Assembly: GCF_012273895.1 (NCBI RefSeq)
Contig: NC_052112.1
Coordinates: forward strand, 6,572,001-6,636,000
DNA: 64,000 bases
Source of the DNA: Zerene cesonia
Taxonomy: Eukaryota > Arthropoda > Insecta > Lepidoptera > Pieridae
Direction: 5' to 3'
In this document: piece after piece, positions 27,289 through 38,803 of the stretch
How the letters are laid out: each line of letters begins with the position of its first letter
How positions within the stretch are numbered: the stretch's first letter is position 1
Notes under the pieces: model-generated
The model's input: only the letters and a program-made list of their open reading frames with translations
What the model was told of the DNA's origin: nothing
The model's database searches: none
Position numbers and translations under genes: made by a program

Positions 27289-30200
27289 TTATTATCGAAA
27301 CGTATATGTTTGGTAAAATAGATTGCTTTCTAGAAAAGAAGATGCTTGCTCTAATGTACAGAAAATAATTATCTTGTAGAAACATGTATTTTCTATTAAT
27401 TAATGTTATACACCTCTAACCGCCTACTCCGAGTGATAATATCACACTTTTCAGTGCATTAATAGTGCGGCTCAAACTTACGAACCTTGTGTAGCACACG
27501 CAGAGGGTCTACTGATGTCTACGACGCATGTGACGCAAAGAATTATAACAAAAAATTAATATATATATTCTAACTAGCTTTTTCCTATATCTTCGCACTT
27601 GTTAAATTCGGAGATGTTTAATAGATGTTATTAAACATATAAACCATCTGCTCTATATAATTTGTATAGAAAAAGGACCAATGTTTCAACCATGTTCAAA
27701 CTCATGTACACCCAATATCGACAGCAATTTTATGAATTTAAATAATTATTTCAACGAATGTCAAACCATACTAATTTCAGCAATTATATTAATTAAGAAT
27801 AATCGAATTTAAATTCATCAATCATTTCCGTTCAAAACAACACCAGCTGTCTACCTTTCTATTTATATAAAATCGATTTTAGGTTCAGTGTCATGATGCA
27901 TTAAAATTGCAACTACTACACAGTGGGACCTCACATTTAATATGAATAATGCTTTCAAACATTAATGTCCAAGCTCATCGTGATTTTAAATAATGTTCGA
28001 CTTGCAATTATATATATACCCATATAATATATTCATAAATCCAACTGTCATAATTTGGCATGTCTTTTAATTAAATAATTAAGACCTACCAATAGTTTCT
28101 AATGAACGTCGGTTTTTTGGTAGCTTAAACATATGATATGAGTTTCATTTAAATATGTAATTTAAATTAACATTGAGTGGTGTTATAAGTTGATGTCGAT
28201 GTCTATCGATACATTGTGGCACTCAATGAATGAACCGGATGAACCGTTTTTAAAGCGTTTTTTTCTCATTTGTCAAATTTAAAATTCAAGACAAAGAAAC
28301 ACAAAATGAGGTTGGAGCCTTTTAAATTTTAATTTAAATACTGTTTGTATATTTACATTCTCTAAAGACAGTAGATATTAAAATTTTAAATTTCTATCCT
28401 AAATATATATATATAGCAGACATTTGAATACAACAGATTTAATTTACCTTAATAAAACAAAAGGAAATTTATACCATTTTTAATATTGCGATATAGAATA
28501 AATCCCGTTTATATTCCCACATCAATATACTTACAAAATTAAAACAAACTATGTATTCTAAAATCTGCAACTTGTGCCAAGACTTAAAGCTAAATGTTTT
28601 AAATTTTAAGTTATAAGTCGATTTATATTGTGCAATAAGTTTATATTCTAGAGTTGTCGCAGCAAAACGTAACCAATATTATATTAAGTTATATACAACC
28701 ATTTCATACATATTTAAGGTCCTCAGATAATTCGATCATAGTTCCGGTGAAAATCCCTGAAAGCTTACAAGTAAAAGGTTTATTGTTGGGCAATTTGTTT
28801 TCCTTTGAACCTCTCTACATTAATATGTAATGATTTTATATTATTTAGTCCTTAAACATTATCTAGCTCTAATTTATTATGAGCGTAAAGGCACTTTCAT
28901 GTTTAGGTGTAATCTCTTATAAAGTGTGCGTGCGTGTTTCTTTGGAAGAACTATTGGAAAATTTGGGGAAAAATGTTTAACGATTGAACCGGTAAATGTT
29001 TAGCTAAACATATTAATACTGTATTATCTAATGCATAAAAATTTGAGTTAATAGACAATTGATAACAGATAAGTGTGATAAGCACGACATCATGTCGTCA
29101 ATAAAAGGTCGGGTCATTTAATCGGAAAATAGAAATAGTAAGCCAAAAGATTTGTTCATCACTCTGTCATAAAGAAATAACAGCGCAAATTGTATTTTAA
29201 AAACGATTAATCGTCAACTTTGACCCCTAATTATTTATTTATCAGCTTTAAATCTTATTATTTGTTGATTTCTCTCATATCTTCCGTTTATAATTTCAAC
29301 GTTGTTATTAGGGGCTCTTCACGACATGGTCACACTAGACTTAATTGTTCAAAGCGCGACAGAGTTTGATAGAGTGGTTGTTCCTCACTTGATAAGTAAG
29401 ATGTCAAAAATCAAGACCAACGTTGACTGAGATTTTTGCGGAGAATAAATTCAAAAATCAGTTTAGCTAATTACTACACACTATACATGACAGCTCTTTA
29501 TCTAAATTATAGCGGTGTTTGTCTCTATTAGTTAAATGTATAGGTAAAAATGACTGGGACTGGTTCTGATAAATGATGATAGCCAATTTAAATACAGAAA
29601 ATCAATAATTTACCAGACACATTTCTATAAAATATCAAATAAATTTTCCTGGGGAGGGGACTTTATGTCATAAAGTACACTAGAACTATTAATGTTCACA
29701 TTAATAGCCATATTTTTGGCAAGTTTCGATAAAAATAATTTCTTGTGACGACTGAAATATCACTAAAGCAATGCAGACGCATTTCTCAGATCGATTGAGA
29801 CTCAGAAATTGTACTTTGTATTAGAAAAGATATTCTATTAGGCGATTTTTTTACAAAAACGATAAACACTTAAAACTGGTACTAAATATAAAAGAATATA
29901 AATGTAATATTCGCAATTTAATATTATACTCAAGTAATTCCAAACATTTCCAGATATTTTGAATAGGGCTATCGTGACTCAATTTTATTTCGGTACGATA
30001 TTCTTCGTTCTATTATTAATTTCTTTAGAGATCTCATTTTACTATGTGGGGGACACTATTTGTATACGTACCTACTTACATTCATGTGTTAATATACTTA
30101 ATATTCAAAACTATAAGTAACATTAGTTCTATTCGTTCGTTTCATTGAAAGATTATTTAAGAATATATATTATATTATAATAAAAAAAAAAAATTGTATG

Positions 30201-30439
30201 GAAAACGAAAGCCAAAGTTTCTCAACATACCGTGTGTCATGACGTAGACGAACCGCCGCCACTGCTACCTATTTACGCGAAAAACACTTTCTCACAAATC
30301 ATTTTAATTGCTATCACACTATAAATATTGTTTGCCAATTTTATAAGAGATAAAATCACCTCAACTTCGTATCCTTACAAAAGCTCGTATAGTTTATCAC
30401 ACGATCTAGTCCATTTTCGTGGGAATACTATGGAGTGTA

Positions 30440-30590
30440 TTTGATTGTTGGGTGTCCCGAGTGTCTACGGAGCAATGAGACACGACAGCCGCGCACGAGG
30501 TCTGTTCGCAGACTGGTTCCGCTGTAGGGCTTCAGTGGCGCGGGGCGGCGCGCCCACGTTCGATACCGCCGCCCCCTAGCGCCCTCCCAC
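30440..30590. promoter_or_regulatory. CpG-rich island, possible promoter or insulator
   Basis: A sharply GC-rich block (ccgcgcacgagg, ggcgcggggcggcgcgccc, gccgccccctagcgccc) in AT-rich DNA. It has a TCAGT initiator-like motif and a CTCF-like site, but no recognised exon on either side. A 35-codon frame from an ATG near 30475 is probably chance. Confidence 0.35.
30568..30582 (-). promoter_or_regulatory. CTCF-like motif
   Basis: Minus strand GCGCTAGGGGGCGGC fits the conserved AGRKGGC core and flanks of the CTCF consensus. Insect CTCF sites share this core. Motif only; no functional evidence. Confidence 0.35.
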
Positions 30591-31129
30591 ATTGCAAAAT
30601 CATTGAAAAACCAGCTGTTTTATACAAAAATAATAATACGATTTTTAAAATCAATCAAAAATATTTAAGTATGGCTAAAAATATATACATCGTATCATTT
30701 ATATAGTATTTAACAATATTACTACAGTGTCAGAGATGCCGAACTAAACAAAAACCGAATTCAAGTACACGTATTTCAAATTTTTTTTTATTTAGAAATT
30801 CGATATCGATATTAATAAAGGCATAGATAATAATAATGGCATATAAATCGTAATAATAAGAACAATATTGTGATCTATCTTTCCACTGATAACAAAAACG
30901 GATAGAGGATGTAAGCTTGAATAATGATCATAAGTCTATTAATTAGTTGCATAAATAACATTAAGCCAGATACGGTACATTTAAATCGAATCTAAATATT
31001 AAGTATTTGATATTATACTATATTTAAGAAAAAAAGAGTAATGAAAAATGTAAATTTTCATTAGATGTTTAATATTATATTTTCATACTATACATTTCGT
31101 GTCGAAATACGAGAAAAAACCTACGTCTT

Positions 31130-32129
31130 NNNNNNNNNNNNNNNNNNNNNNNNNNNNNNNNNNNNNNNNNNNNNNNNNNNNNNNNNNNNNNNNNNNNNNN
31201 NNNNNNNNNNNNNNNNNNNNNNNNNNNNNNNNNNNNNNNNNNNNNNNNNNNNNNNNNNNNNNNNNNNNNNNNNNNNNNNNNNNNNNNNNNNNNNNNNNNN
31301 NNNNNNNNNNNNNNNNNNNNNNNNNNNNNNNNNNNNNNNNNNNNNNNNNNNNNNNNNNNNNNNNNNNNNNNNNNNNNNNNNNNNNNNNNNNNNNNNNNNN
31401 NNNNNNNNNNNNNNNNNNNNNNNNNNNNNNNNNNNNNNNNNNNNNNNNNNNNNNNNNNNNNNNNNNNNNNNNNNNNNNNNNNNNNNNNNNNNNNNNNNNN
31501 NNNNNNNNNNNNNNNNNNNNNNNNNNNNNNNNNNNNNNNNNNNNNNNNNNNNNNNNNNNNNNNNNNNNNNNNNNNNNNNNNNNNNNNNNNNNNNNNNNNN
31601 NNNNNNNNNNNNNNNNNNNNNNNNNNNNNNNNNNNNNNNNNNNNNNNNNNNNNNNNNNNNNNNNNNNNNNNNNNNNNNNNNNNNNNNNNNNNNNNNNNNN
31701 NNNNNNNNNNNNNNNNNNNNNNNNNNNNNNNNNNNNNNNNNNNNNNNNNNNNNNNNNNNNNNNNNNNNNNNNNNNNNNNNNNNNNNNNNNNNNNNNNNNN
31801 NNNNNNNNNNNNNNNNNNNNNNNNNNNNNNNNNNNNNNNNNNNNNNNNNNNNNNNNNNNNNNNNNNNNNNNNNNNNNNNNNNNNNNNNNNNNNNNNNNNN
31901 NNNNNNNNNNNNNNNNNNNNNNNNNNNNNNNNNNNNNNNNNNNNNNNNNNNNNNNNNNNNNNNNNNNNNNNNNNNNNNNNNNNNNNNNNNNNNNNNNNNN
32001 NNNNNNNNNNNNNNNNNNNNNNNNNNNNNNNNNNNNNNNNNNNNNNNNNNNNNNNNNNNNNNNNNNNNNNNNNNNNNNNNNNNNNNNNNNNNNNNNNNNN
32101 NNNNNNNNNNNNNNNNNNNNNNNNNNNNN
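31130..32129. other. Assembly gap, 1000 N
   Basis: Exactly 1000 unknown bases, followed directly by the second copy of the 77-base duplicate. Confidence 0.99.
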
Positions 32130-32206
32130 GGTATATACCTATTTAGCAAATTCTTACCTTTCAAATAGGTATTTCCTTCAATTCGAAAATGATTAAACTT
32201 CATTAT
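32130..32206. repeat. 77-base exact duplicate, right copy at the gap edge
   Basis: Starts at the first base after the gap and runs on into gttgtgccag, which is where the left copy would continue if its contig were extended. Confidence 0.97.
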
Positions 32207-34093
32207 GTTGTGCCAGTAGTATAATTAAAGTTGCTGCAACCTGAAAAAATAAAACACAATTATATTTTCATACTGAAACAATGTTAAAAGAACGTCATTG
32301 TTATTTGATTTTGCCTCGTTAAAGACGGAATACATCATTATAAAAGACCAAGACGGGCACGGAAGTATAAGATAAAACACAGAATATTGATTGTATTCTA
32401 ATTTATTTATTTTTATTATTAGATATTACTGAATAAACTTAGCAGTATTGTGTAACACTTCGAAAAGATCAAGACCTTAAACGGTCGCATTAAATCAAAG
32501 GAAATATTGTAACGCCTTTTCCGCAGCTTAACGCACGCAACCTTATACAACATCCGGTGCTGAAACTTGCCAAACATATGTGCACGTAATACACATTTGA
32601 ATTTACACACCTTTAAGTTTATGCTGACTTTACCTTTCCATAGTTCGTATATGACGTCACAAAAGTTACAAAGCTAAGCTCTTTCTTCTTTTTTATCAAT
32701 CTTTTAAAAAGGTTTATAGAATGAATCATATAGAATGAAATGGAATTTGAATATTGGATCAATCATATCCTTAAGACATTTTGAATAGTTAGCAAAATTA
32801 ATTCAATATTTCACTTCCGCATAGACTGAAAAATAAAAAACAGTTACGAATGAAAACGTAAAATGTCACTGAATAAAAAATAAACGATGAACAGGTTAAC
32901 TTGGCTTGGGAGCCATTTCATCGTACATTTTTAATCCAACCTGTCATACCTTGCGGTCGTCGACGGGTTGTCATTGGAATTGAACTTTTAACTTGTAGGT
33001 TAGGTATATAAATGTGACAGTTTTTTTTTTTATATTTACCGTTTTAATTTTTCACACAAAGACAAGTATTATGCGATCGAAATAGCTGGTATTCAGATTT
33101 GAATGTCACAGGGGTTATGCTAAACATAACTAAACCAAAGCAAATCAAAAGCTTGGCTGAAATACGATTTAGAGCTAAATTTAGCCCAGCAATAGAAGCG
33201 CTATTGACGCGAAAGGCTTCGTTAATATAAGTCGAGACAGGCACGAACGGTCAATACTCTAAATATAACTCTGTAATGAAGTGGGGTTAATCCTGCCGGA
33301 CGTCGCCTGCCCGCCCTGCCAGATATCCGCTGCAGACCTATTGCGTCCGATATATCGCTAATTTGTTCATGACGGAGCTATTTCAGTTACCTTTTATACG
33401 TGATTTTATAATATAGGTAACATTTCACATTGATTTAAAAATTATTACTGCTACTAATAACTAAACTTAAACAATTATTCTATTATGGAAATCTATTTAA
33501 TACTTATGTTATTGGAGACATCTACTTAAAAAACTAAAATTGTTGATATTTGAGACGTTCTCTATTCGAATTGCGACTTTTCCATCACGTATATTTTCGC
33601 TCGCGTCGCCATATTCGAAAAATCGCATCATAGAGCTGATTTTCTGACGATATCTTTTTTTCCGAGTAAGAAATGCTTCGTTATCAAGTAAAAACACATT
33701 GCGGAGAAAATTATCACATTAGATGTTGTTGGGATTTTTCTCTCATTTCATCATCCTCAGTACATACGACATATTTGTTATAAAGAGTTCTCTACAAGAG
33801 ATATTGTCACAGTTCTTAGTCGATATCTTTTGTGCTATAAAATGTTTTCTCTTCAAGACGTAATTTTTCCAATGTCCACCACACCGCGAGTGGAAATGAT
33901 GAAAATTTTAAGAAAGCATATCAAAAACTGCCAAAAACGTTTTTGTTTTTCACAACTCTTAGGTAAAACTACAAAATGACTGGACTATGTATTTTTTTAG
34001 ATTTGAGATGCATATTTATATAGGCGTAATGAATAGGTACATTAATTTTTCTATTATATGTATATATCTTATACCTTTAAACGAGCAATTCTT
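32207..34093. other. Non-coding stretch with a GC-rich patch
   Basis: Mostly AT-rich. A GC-rich patch at 33285-33360 (gccggacgtcgcctgcccgc) is open on the minus strand but has no recognised motif. Confidence 0.5.
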
Positions 34094-34507
34094 GAAAAAT
34101 ATATATATATATAATTACAAGAATTGGAATCTCGGAATAGGCTCCAACGATTTTCATGAAATTTAGTATACAGGGGGTTTCGGGGGCGATAAATCGATCT
34201 AGCTAGGAATTTTTTTTAGAAAATGTCATATTCGTGTTTTATTCGTGTTTTTTTTTTTCCTGACATCTATTGGTGAATAATAATGCTATTTTGCTTCGTA
34301 GATAGCTGGACAACTGAAATAATGTCATATTCGTGTTTTATTCGTGTTTTTTTTTCCTGACATCTATTGATGAATAATAATACTATTTTGCTTCGTAGAT
34401 AGCTGGACAACTGAAATAACACATAGGCACTTTTTATATTACCGATATTCCTACGGGATACGGTTACGCAGCACGCTTACGCGGTTTCAACCGCGGGTCA
34501 CAGCTAG
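34094..34507 (+). mobile_element. Chimeric Helitron-like element with an internal duplication
   Basis: The left part carries attggaatctcggaataggc and gattttcatgaaatttagta; the right part carries tagctggacaactgaaataa and cctacgggatacgg as in the copies at 53156, 58452 and 61763. Ends cgcgggtcacagCTAG before T. The left border is uncertain. Confidence 0.7.
34222..34417 (+). repeat. Two tandem copies of a ~98-base unit
   Basis: 34222-34320 (99 bases) and 34321-34417 (97 bases) both run from aatgtcatattcgtg to agctggacaactgaaat. They differ in the T-run length and two substitutions. Confidence 0.95.
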
Positions 34508-35349
34508 TATGTATCTATATACATATATAACATTCAGAGATCAGGTACATATGCAACGTTGAAAGCATTTTTGAAATCGATCTGAGATTAACGCTTTCAT
34601 TAAGACCAAAGTCTTTAACTTTGCATTAAATGCATATAAAGGCATGAGCTAATAATAAGTTACAAAAGGGATACGGTTTTTCAAGGAAACAGTAAACAAA
34701 CCCCCTCGAACGGCCTTTATCATCTATCTCCGAGTTGATTTAAGTTACTGACAGAATAATTTGTCCCATTAACATTTACTAGAATCTAGAATTCACAGAT
34801 TAGATCTTGTCCGACGACAAAGTGACAGTCATTTTTTACAGCGTAAAACTCATTTTCAAAGTGTCACGACGAGTTCAACGCCATATCGAAAAAACTAAAT
34901 GCACCCAAGACCTACATTCATTTGTCATAAAAGTGTACTCGACCCTTTGTGACACTTACATTTCAGACTGTAACAATCGTCAGTCACAAACAGACGTCGT
35001 TAATTGGAAAGTATACTTATTAGTCGAACAGTTTTATAGCGTTTTTACGATTATTTAGCGTGTTTATATTCTCTAATGTGTTTCATTGAATCCCGTCTGT
35101 CACTGGCTTTTGTATCCTTGAATGCCCCTTTCTATAATGAAGAAACGATTCGCTCCCCTCGCGATTGCTTATTATTAGTGACTTTGCTGAAAAACATGAG
35201 CTAGCATAGCGGTTAAAAGAATTTTATTCTGCTTACATTAGGTGAATATAATACAACTATTAATTAGCTTATGTATCTACAGCTACTTGCATCGAATAGT
35301 AAATAAATATCGACGACATTTTTAGGGTGTCTTACTCGAAGGATTAAAC

Positions 35350-35430
35350 CCTAGTAATACGATTTCACTGTCTATCTGTCTCTATGTCTGTCTGTTACCA
35401 GACTGTACGTGAACCGTAATATTTAGGTAG
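35350..35430. repeat. Remnant of a dispersed repeat
   Basis: ctatgtctgtctgttaccag then actgtacgtgaaccgtaata matches the start of a common insect repeat with the 'tctgtctgt' and 'gaaccgt' segments. Confidence 0.4.
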
Positions 35431-36907
35431 CTACAACAGCAAATATTAAAAAATTCAAGCTTAAAAAAGGTTGCCACGGTCGTATATTGGATGATTGACA
35501 ATGTTTTTTGCAGTTACCCTTTAGCTTATTTGTACGAAACCCTTGGTGTCGCGAATACGACTGGTACTTGAACAATTTTTCTTCAAAATCATACGTTGCT
35601 TGTTTAGTCGTGAATGGAATTAAATATAATACAAGAGGTAAGAAGAACTTGAAGATAAATTGAAAAGATTGAACTTCTAATCACAATTGCCACCAAAGTA
35701 ACAAATTACAAATCTTCTAACACAAAAGGGACATATAATAGAAATCATAGATCGGTAGTCAGCACAATTCACTTTACCGTAATTTAAGTGGGAAAAACGC
35801 AAATTAATATTCCCTGTGGACGCTGTCGGGCAGCCATTTGCAAAACTGTCATGGTTCGGATAGCGCTAACTGCACACTCAGTGGATTTACTCGGTTTCAT
35901 ATCTCACGTGTCGAGGAGACTTGAGGCTCCATCACATCAGTACTTTTTAATTTAGGAGTATGTTTTTATTTAAAACTTTAAGCTTTAACTAAGCTTATAC
36001 TGCCATACTTAAGCGCTCGTATGATGAATTAAAAGTCGCAAGGCTCTTTAAAATTTTTATATTAAAAACTTGGTTTGGTAGTAGAATGTGTTTTTATCTT
36101 TTCCTATATGATATCTTATGTCATTAAATAAATGAGTCATTTATTTAACCTCGTAATTTACAAACACATAACTTAGTGTCATACATAAAAACTTATTTAA
36201 TTGTATACGATAATCTTAAGAAACATATGTATGTATTATTTAGGCGACGGTAAAAAACATTTTTACTTTCATCTATTTTGTTAGACCACATTTACCCAAG
36301 TTAGAGTTAGCTATAGTTAAGTTGCCTTTGTAATGTATGAAAACAGCTTTTTATGAAATCAGTCCTATAGAAGGAGTTGGAAAAGTTGAGTATAATTTAT
36401 TTCTACTAATTAGAAAGAAATAAGTTACAGATTAAAACAATGTCGTTTACGACAAACGCTGTTAAGACCAGGAGACTTTTGACTAAGTTTTTAAGTACGA
36501 TTTTTCTAGAATGCATTTAAGCTGGGCATGTCTTTGAACGCTTGGTTTTATGCTTCGTACTTTGTTGTTAATTTTTTACATATTTAACTGCTTATTTGTT
36601 ATTTGCTATATATTCAATATTTAATGTTTTATGGTGTGTTAAATCTGTAATGTAAGTGCGCCGTAGTATGACAATTTCAGACTTCCTTTAAAAATACATA
36701 TAATAATATTTCAACTAAAGTATACTGCTTTAAGCTAATTACTTTTAGTAATGATATATCTAGCAATAACTATTTTAAATCGGTGTATAACAAACATTGA
36801 ATAAATTAAATAAAATATTGTTTAAATCTCAATTCGACATTGAATGAATTATTTAAGTAAGTATATATACCCTATATAGTACTTGTATTGAAAGTTTTTT
36901 TTTTTAA

Positions 36908-36974
36908 TGTCATCGTCGACAATGGGGCAGGTGATTCGCCTGATGTTAAGCGCTACCACCGCCCATGAACATTT
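36908..36974. repeat. Fragment of a common lepidopteran repeat
   Basis: ggtgattcgcctgatgttaa then gcgctaccaccgcccatgaa is a segment I recognise as widespread in Lepidoptera. Confidence 0.6.
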
Positions 36975-38304
36975 GTTTTGTCATGAATAACTATTTTCCA
37001 CAAAAAAGATCTCCGTGAATTCTGGAAGGAAGTACTTCACCAAATTTTAAAATGGGACTAACCAACAGTGCAACAATTATCATAAGCAAAAAAAATACGC
37101 CTACGTCGTATAAATATAAATCGTCGATTAAATAACAAAATCAAAACAATATTCATTCGAACATGAGAATTTATAACATAAGCTTTAATTTGATCCTTAT
37201 GCTTTATAACTATAAAATCCATTAGTATGCATTCTAATACAATTCACAGTTTATTAACCCAACAAAGAAATAAACAACGTATCTATAATATGAAAATGCT
37301 GAACATGTAACAAGATAGTTACTTGTATATTGTTTTGGCACATGAGAAATCTACACACAAATACTGCGAATGAAATGTTTTCACAGCGCCGTTTCGAAAT
37401 ACATTTTGCATTCAACTCTATTTCAAGCTCACACCTTTGTGGTTATCAAAACTATTTCCATATTGTAATTCTTGTGCCGAATTGTTCGAATATCTTTCAT
37501 TAATGTGGCGTTTACTACCTATACCATAAAATTTTTTAAATGATTGCTACTTCAATTTCCTGGTCTTTTTGGATCCTTTGAGCTCTTTATGAAATGCGGC
37601 ATAAGTATGTTAGCACAGATAACATAATATTAGGCTAGGTATAACTTAACCGTTATGGTGACGGTCTTTAAATTCGAAAAAAAAATAATATAAGTATACG
37701 TGTCACATATGTGTATACAAAACAATAAATAATTTTTGGACCGCTCAAAAGCTTTTATTTTTTGTAGGTGCGATAATGTAAAATTTATATAAAAAGAAAG
37801 CTTTCTGTACAGAATTAATGTTAGGCAAAAATTGTAATTGTTTGCAGACACTCAAAAAGGACAGTTAACACTATCTATATCGTGACTGTTTAAGTAAAAA
37901 ATTGGGGGTAATATCCCAAAAATTTTACAAATGTTTCCGCAGTTCTAGTTGAGATTGAGAGACACTTCTTTCATTGACAATTTATGAGGTACGTAGGTAT
38001 GAACGTTCAGGTGCAGAACTATCGTAAGGCGTCATCAACACTCCCCTAACCTACTTTTGGAGTGACATCGGGTCAATGTCGATTACCTACATATGGCAAT
38101 ATTTTAGCGCCAGTATGTCTCCTACATCAAAATTCAGGTAAATAATGATAGAACTCAATCCAAAATGACTCCTTTTCAAAAACAAACATTTTCAAATATA
38201 AATATTATTCTCTATCTATTCTCATCTACGATTATCAGTTACTGATATAGGCGAAATTTTTCCATTTTATATAAAGTCTGAAGCTATAGTGAGATTTAAA
38301 GTAA

Positions 38305-38324
38305 TAACCTAACCTAACCTAACC
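38305..38324 (-). repeat. Short insect telomere-type repeat, four TTAGG units
   Basis: taacctaacctaacctaacc on the plus strand, i.e. GGTTA x4 on the minus. Too short to be a telomere; an interstitial scrap. Confidence 0.8.
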
Positions 38325-38773
38325 ACCTAATCGGGATGTGGACAAAGCAGCAATATTAATGTGCTTCGTTTTTTTACGCTTCTACGCTGCTACAATTAAG
38401 CCATTTGAGTCAATCTAATCAGCTTTTCTCTAAACATAGATTATTTTAATATTCTGTTATATTATATTAGAGAATACGTCTTAAATATGATAATCTGTGT
38501 ATATTCTCCGCTTTACAATATTTCTTTATGCAAGGGAGGTAAAATAATTCCGCTTGACAATCGTCCTTTCGAAATATATCGTCATACTCTGAGTATATGT
38601 ACATCAATACACATTCATAAAGCAGCACTCTAGCCATAATTAGAGAAGAATGAAAATGACGAATGTAGTAAGAATTGGATGCGGTTAAGGCTCACGCCGA
38701 ACGAATTTTGGCAGCGAGCCAACCCGCATCCCTGTCGCTTCACCCTCAAACTTTGCTTTGCGTGCGTGATGTC

Positions 38774-38803
38774 GTAAGCAAGGACGATAAAGTCCTTGCT
38801 TAC
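38774..38803. repeat. Perfect 12-bp hairpin
   Basis: gtaagcaaggac, loop gataaa, gtccttgcttac. No adjacent gene. Confidence 0.75.

Larger units (their letters stand above)
27289..31129. other. 3.8 kb contig between two 1000-N gaps
   Basis: AT-rich except for a CpG-rich island at about 30240-30600. No supported exon. Its placement is doubtful because the sequences outside the two gaps overlap each other exactly. Confidence 0.7.

Noticed and set aside
26271..27385. Open frames of about 365 codons on both strands near 26-27 kb
   Set aside because: They run through the 1000-N gap, which carries no stop codons by definition. Only a few real residues at each end.
30475..30580. 35-codon frame from an ATG in the CpG island
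   Set aside because: Short, Arg/Ala-rich because of base composition, no similarity recognised.
31065..32203. Open frames of about 360 codons near 31-32 kb
   Set aside because: Same artefact: they are made of the second 1000-N gap.
34807..35058. 83-codon plus-strand frame
   Set aside because: Starts at a non-ATG codon in the sequence, has no recognisable domain and no splice context; probably chance.
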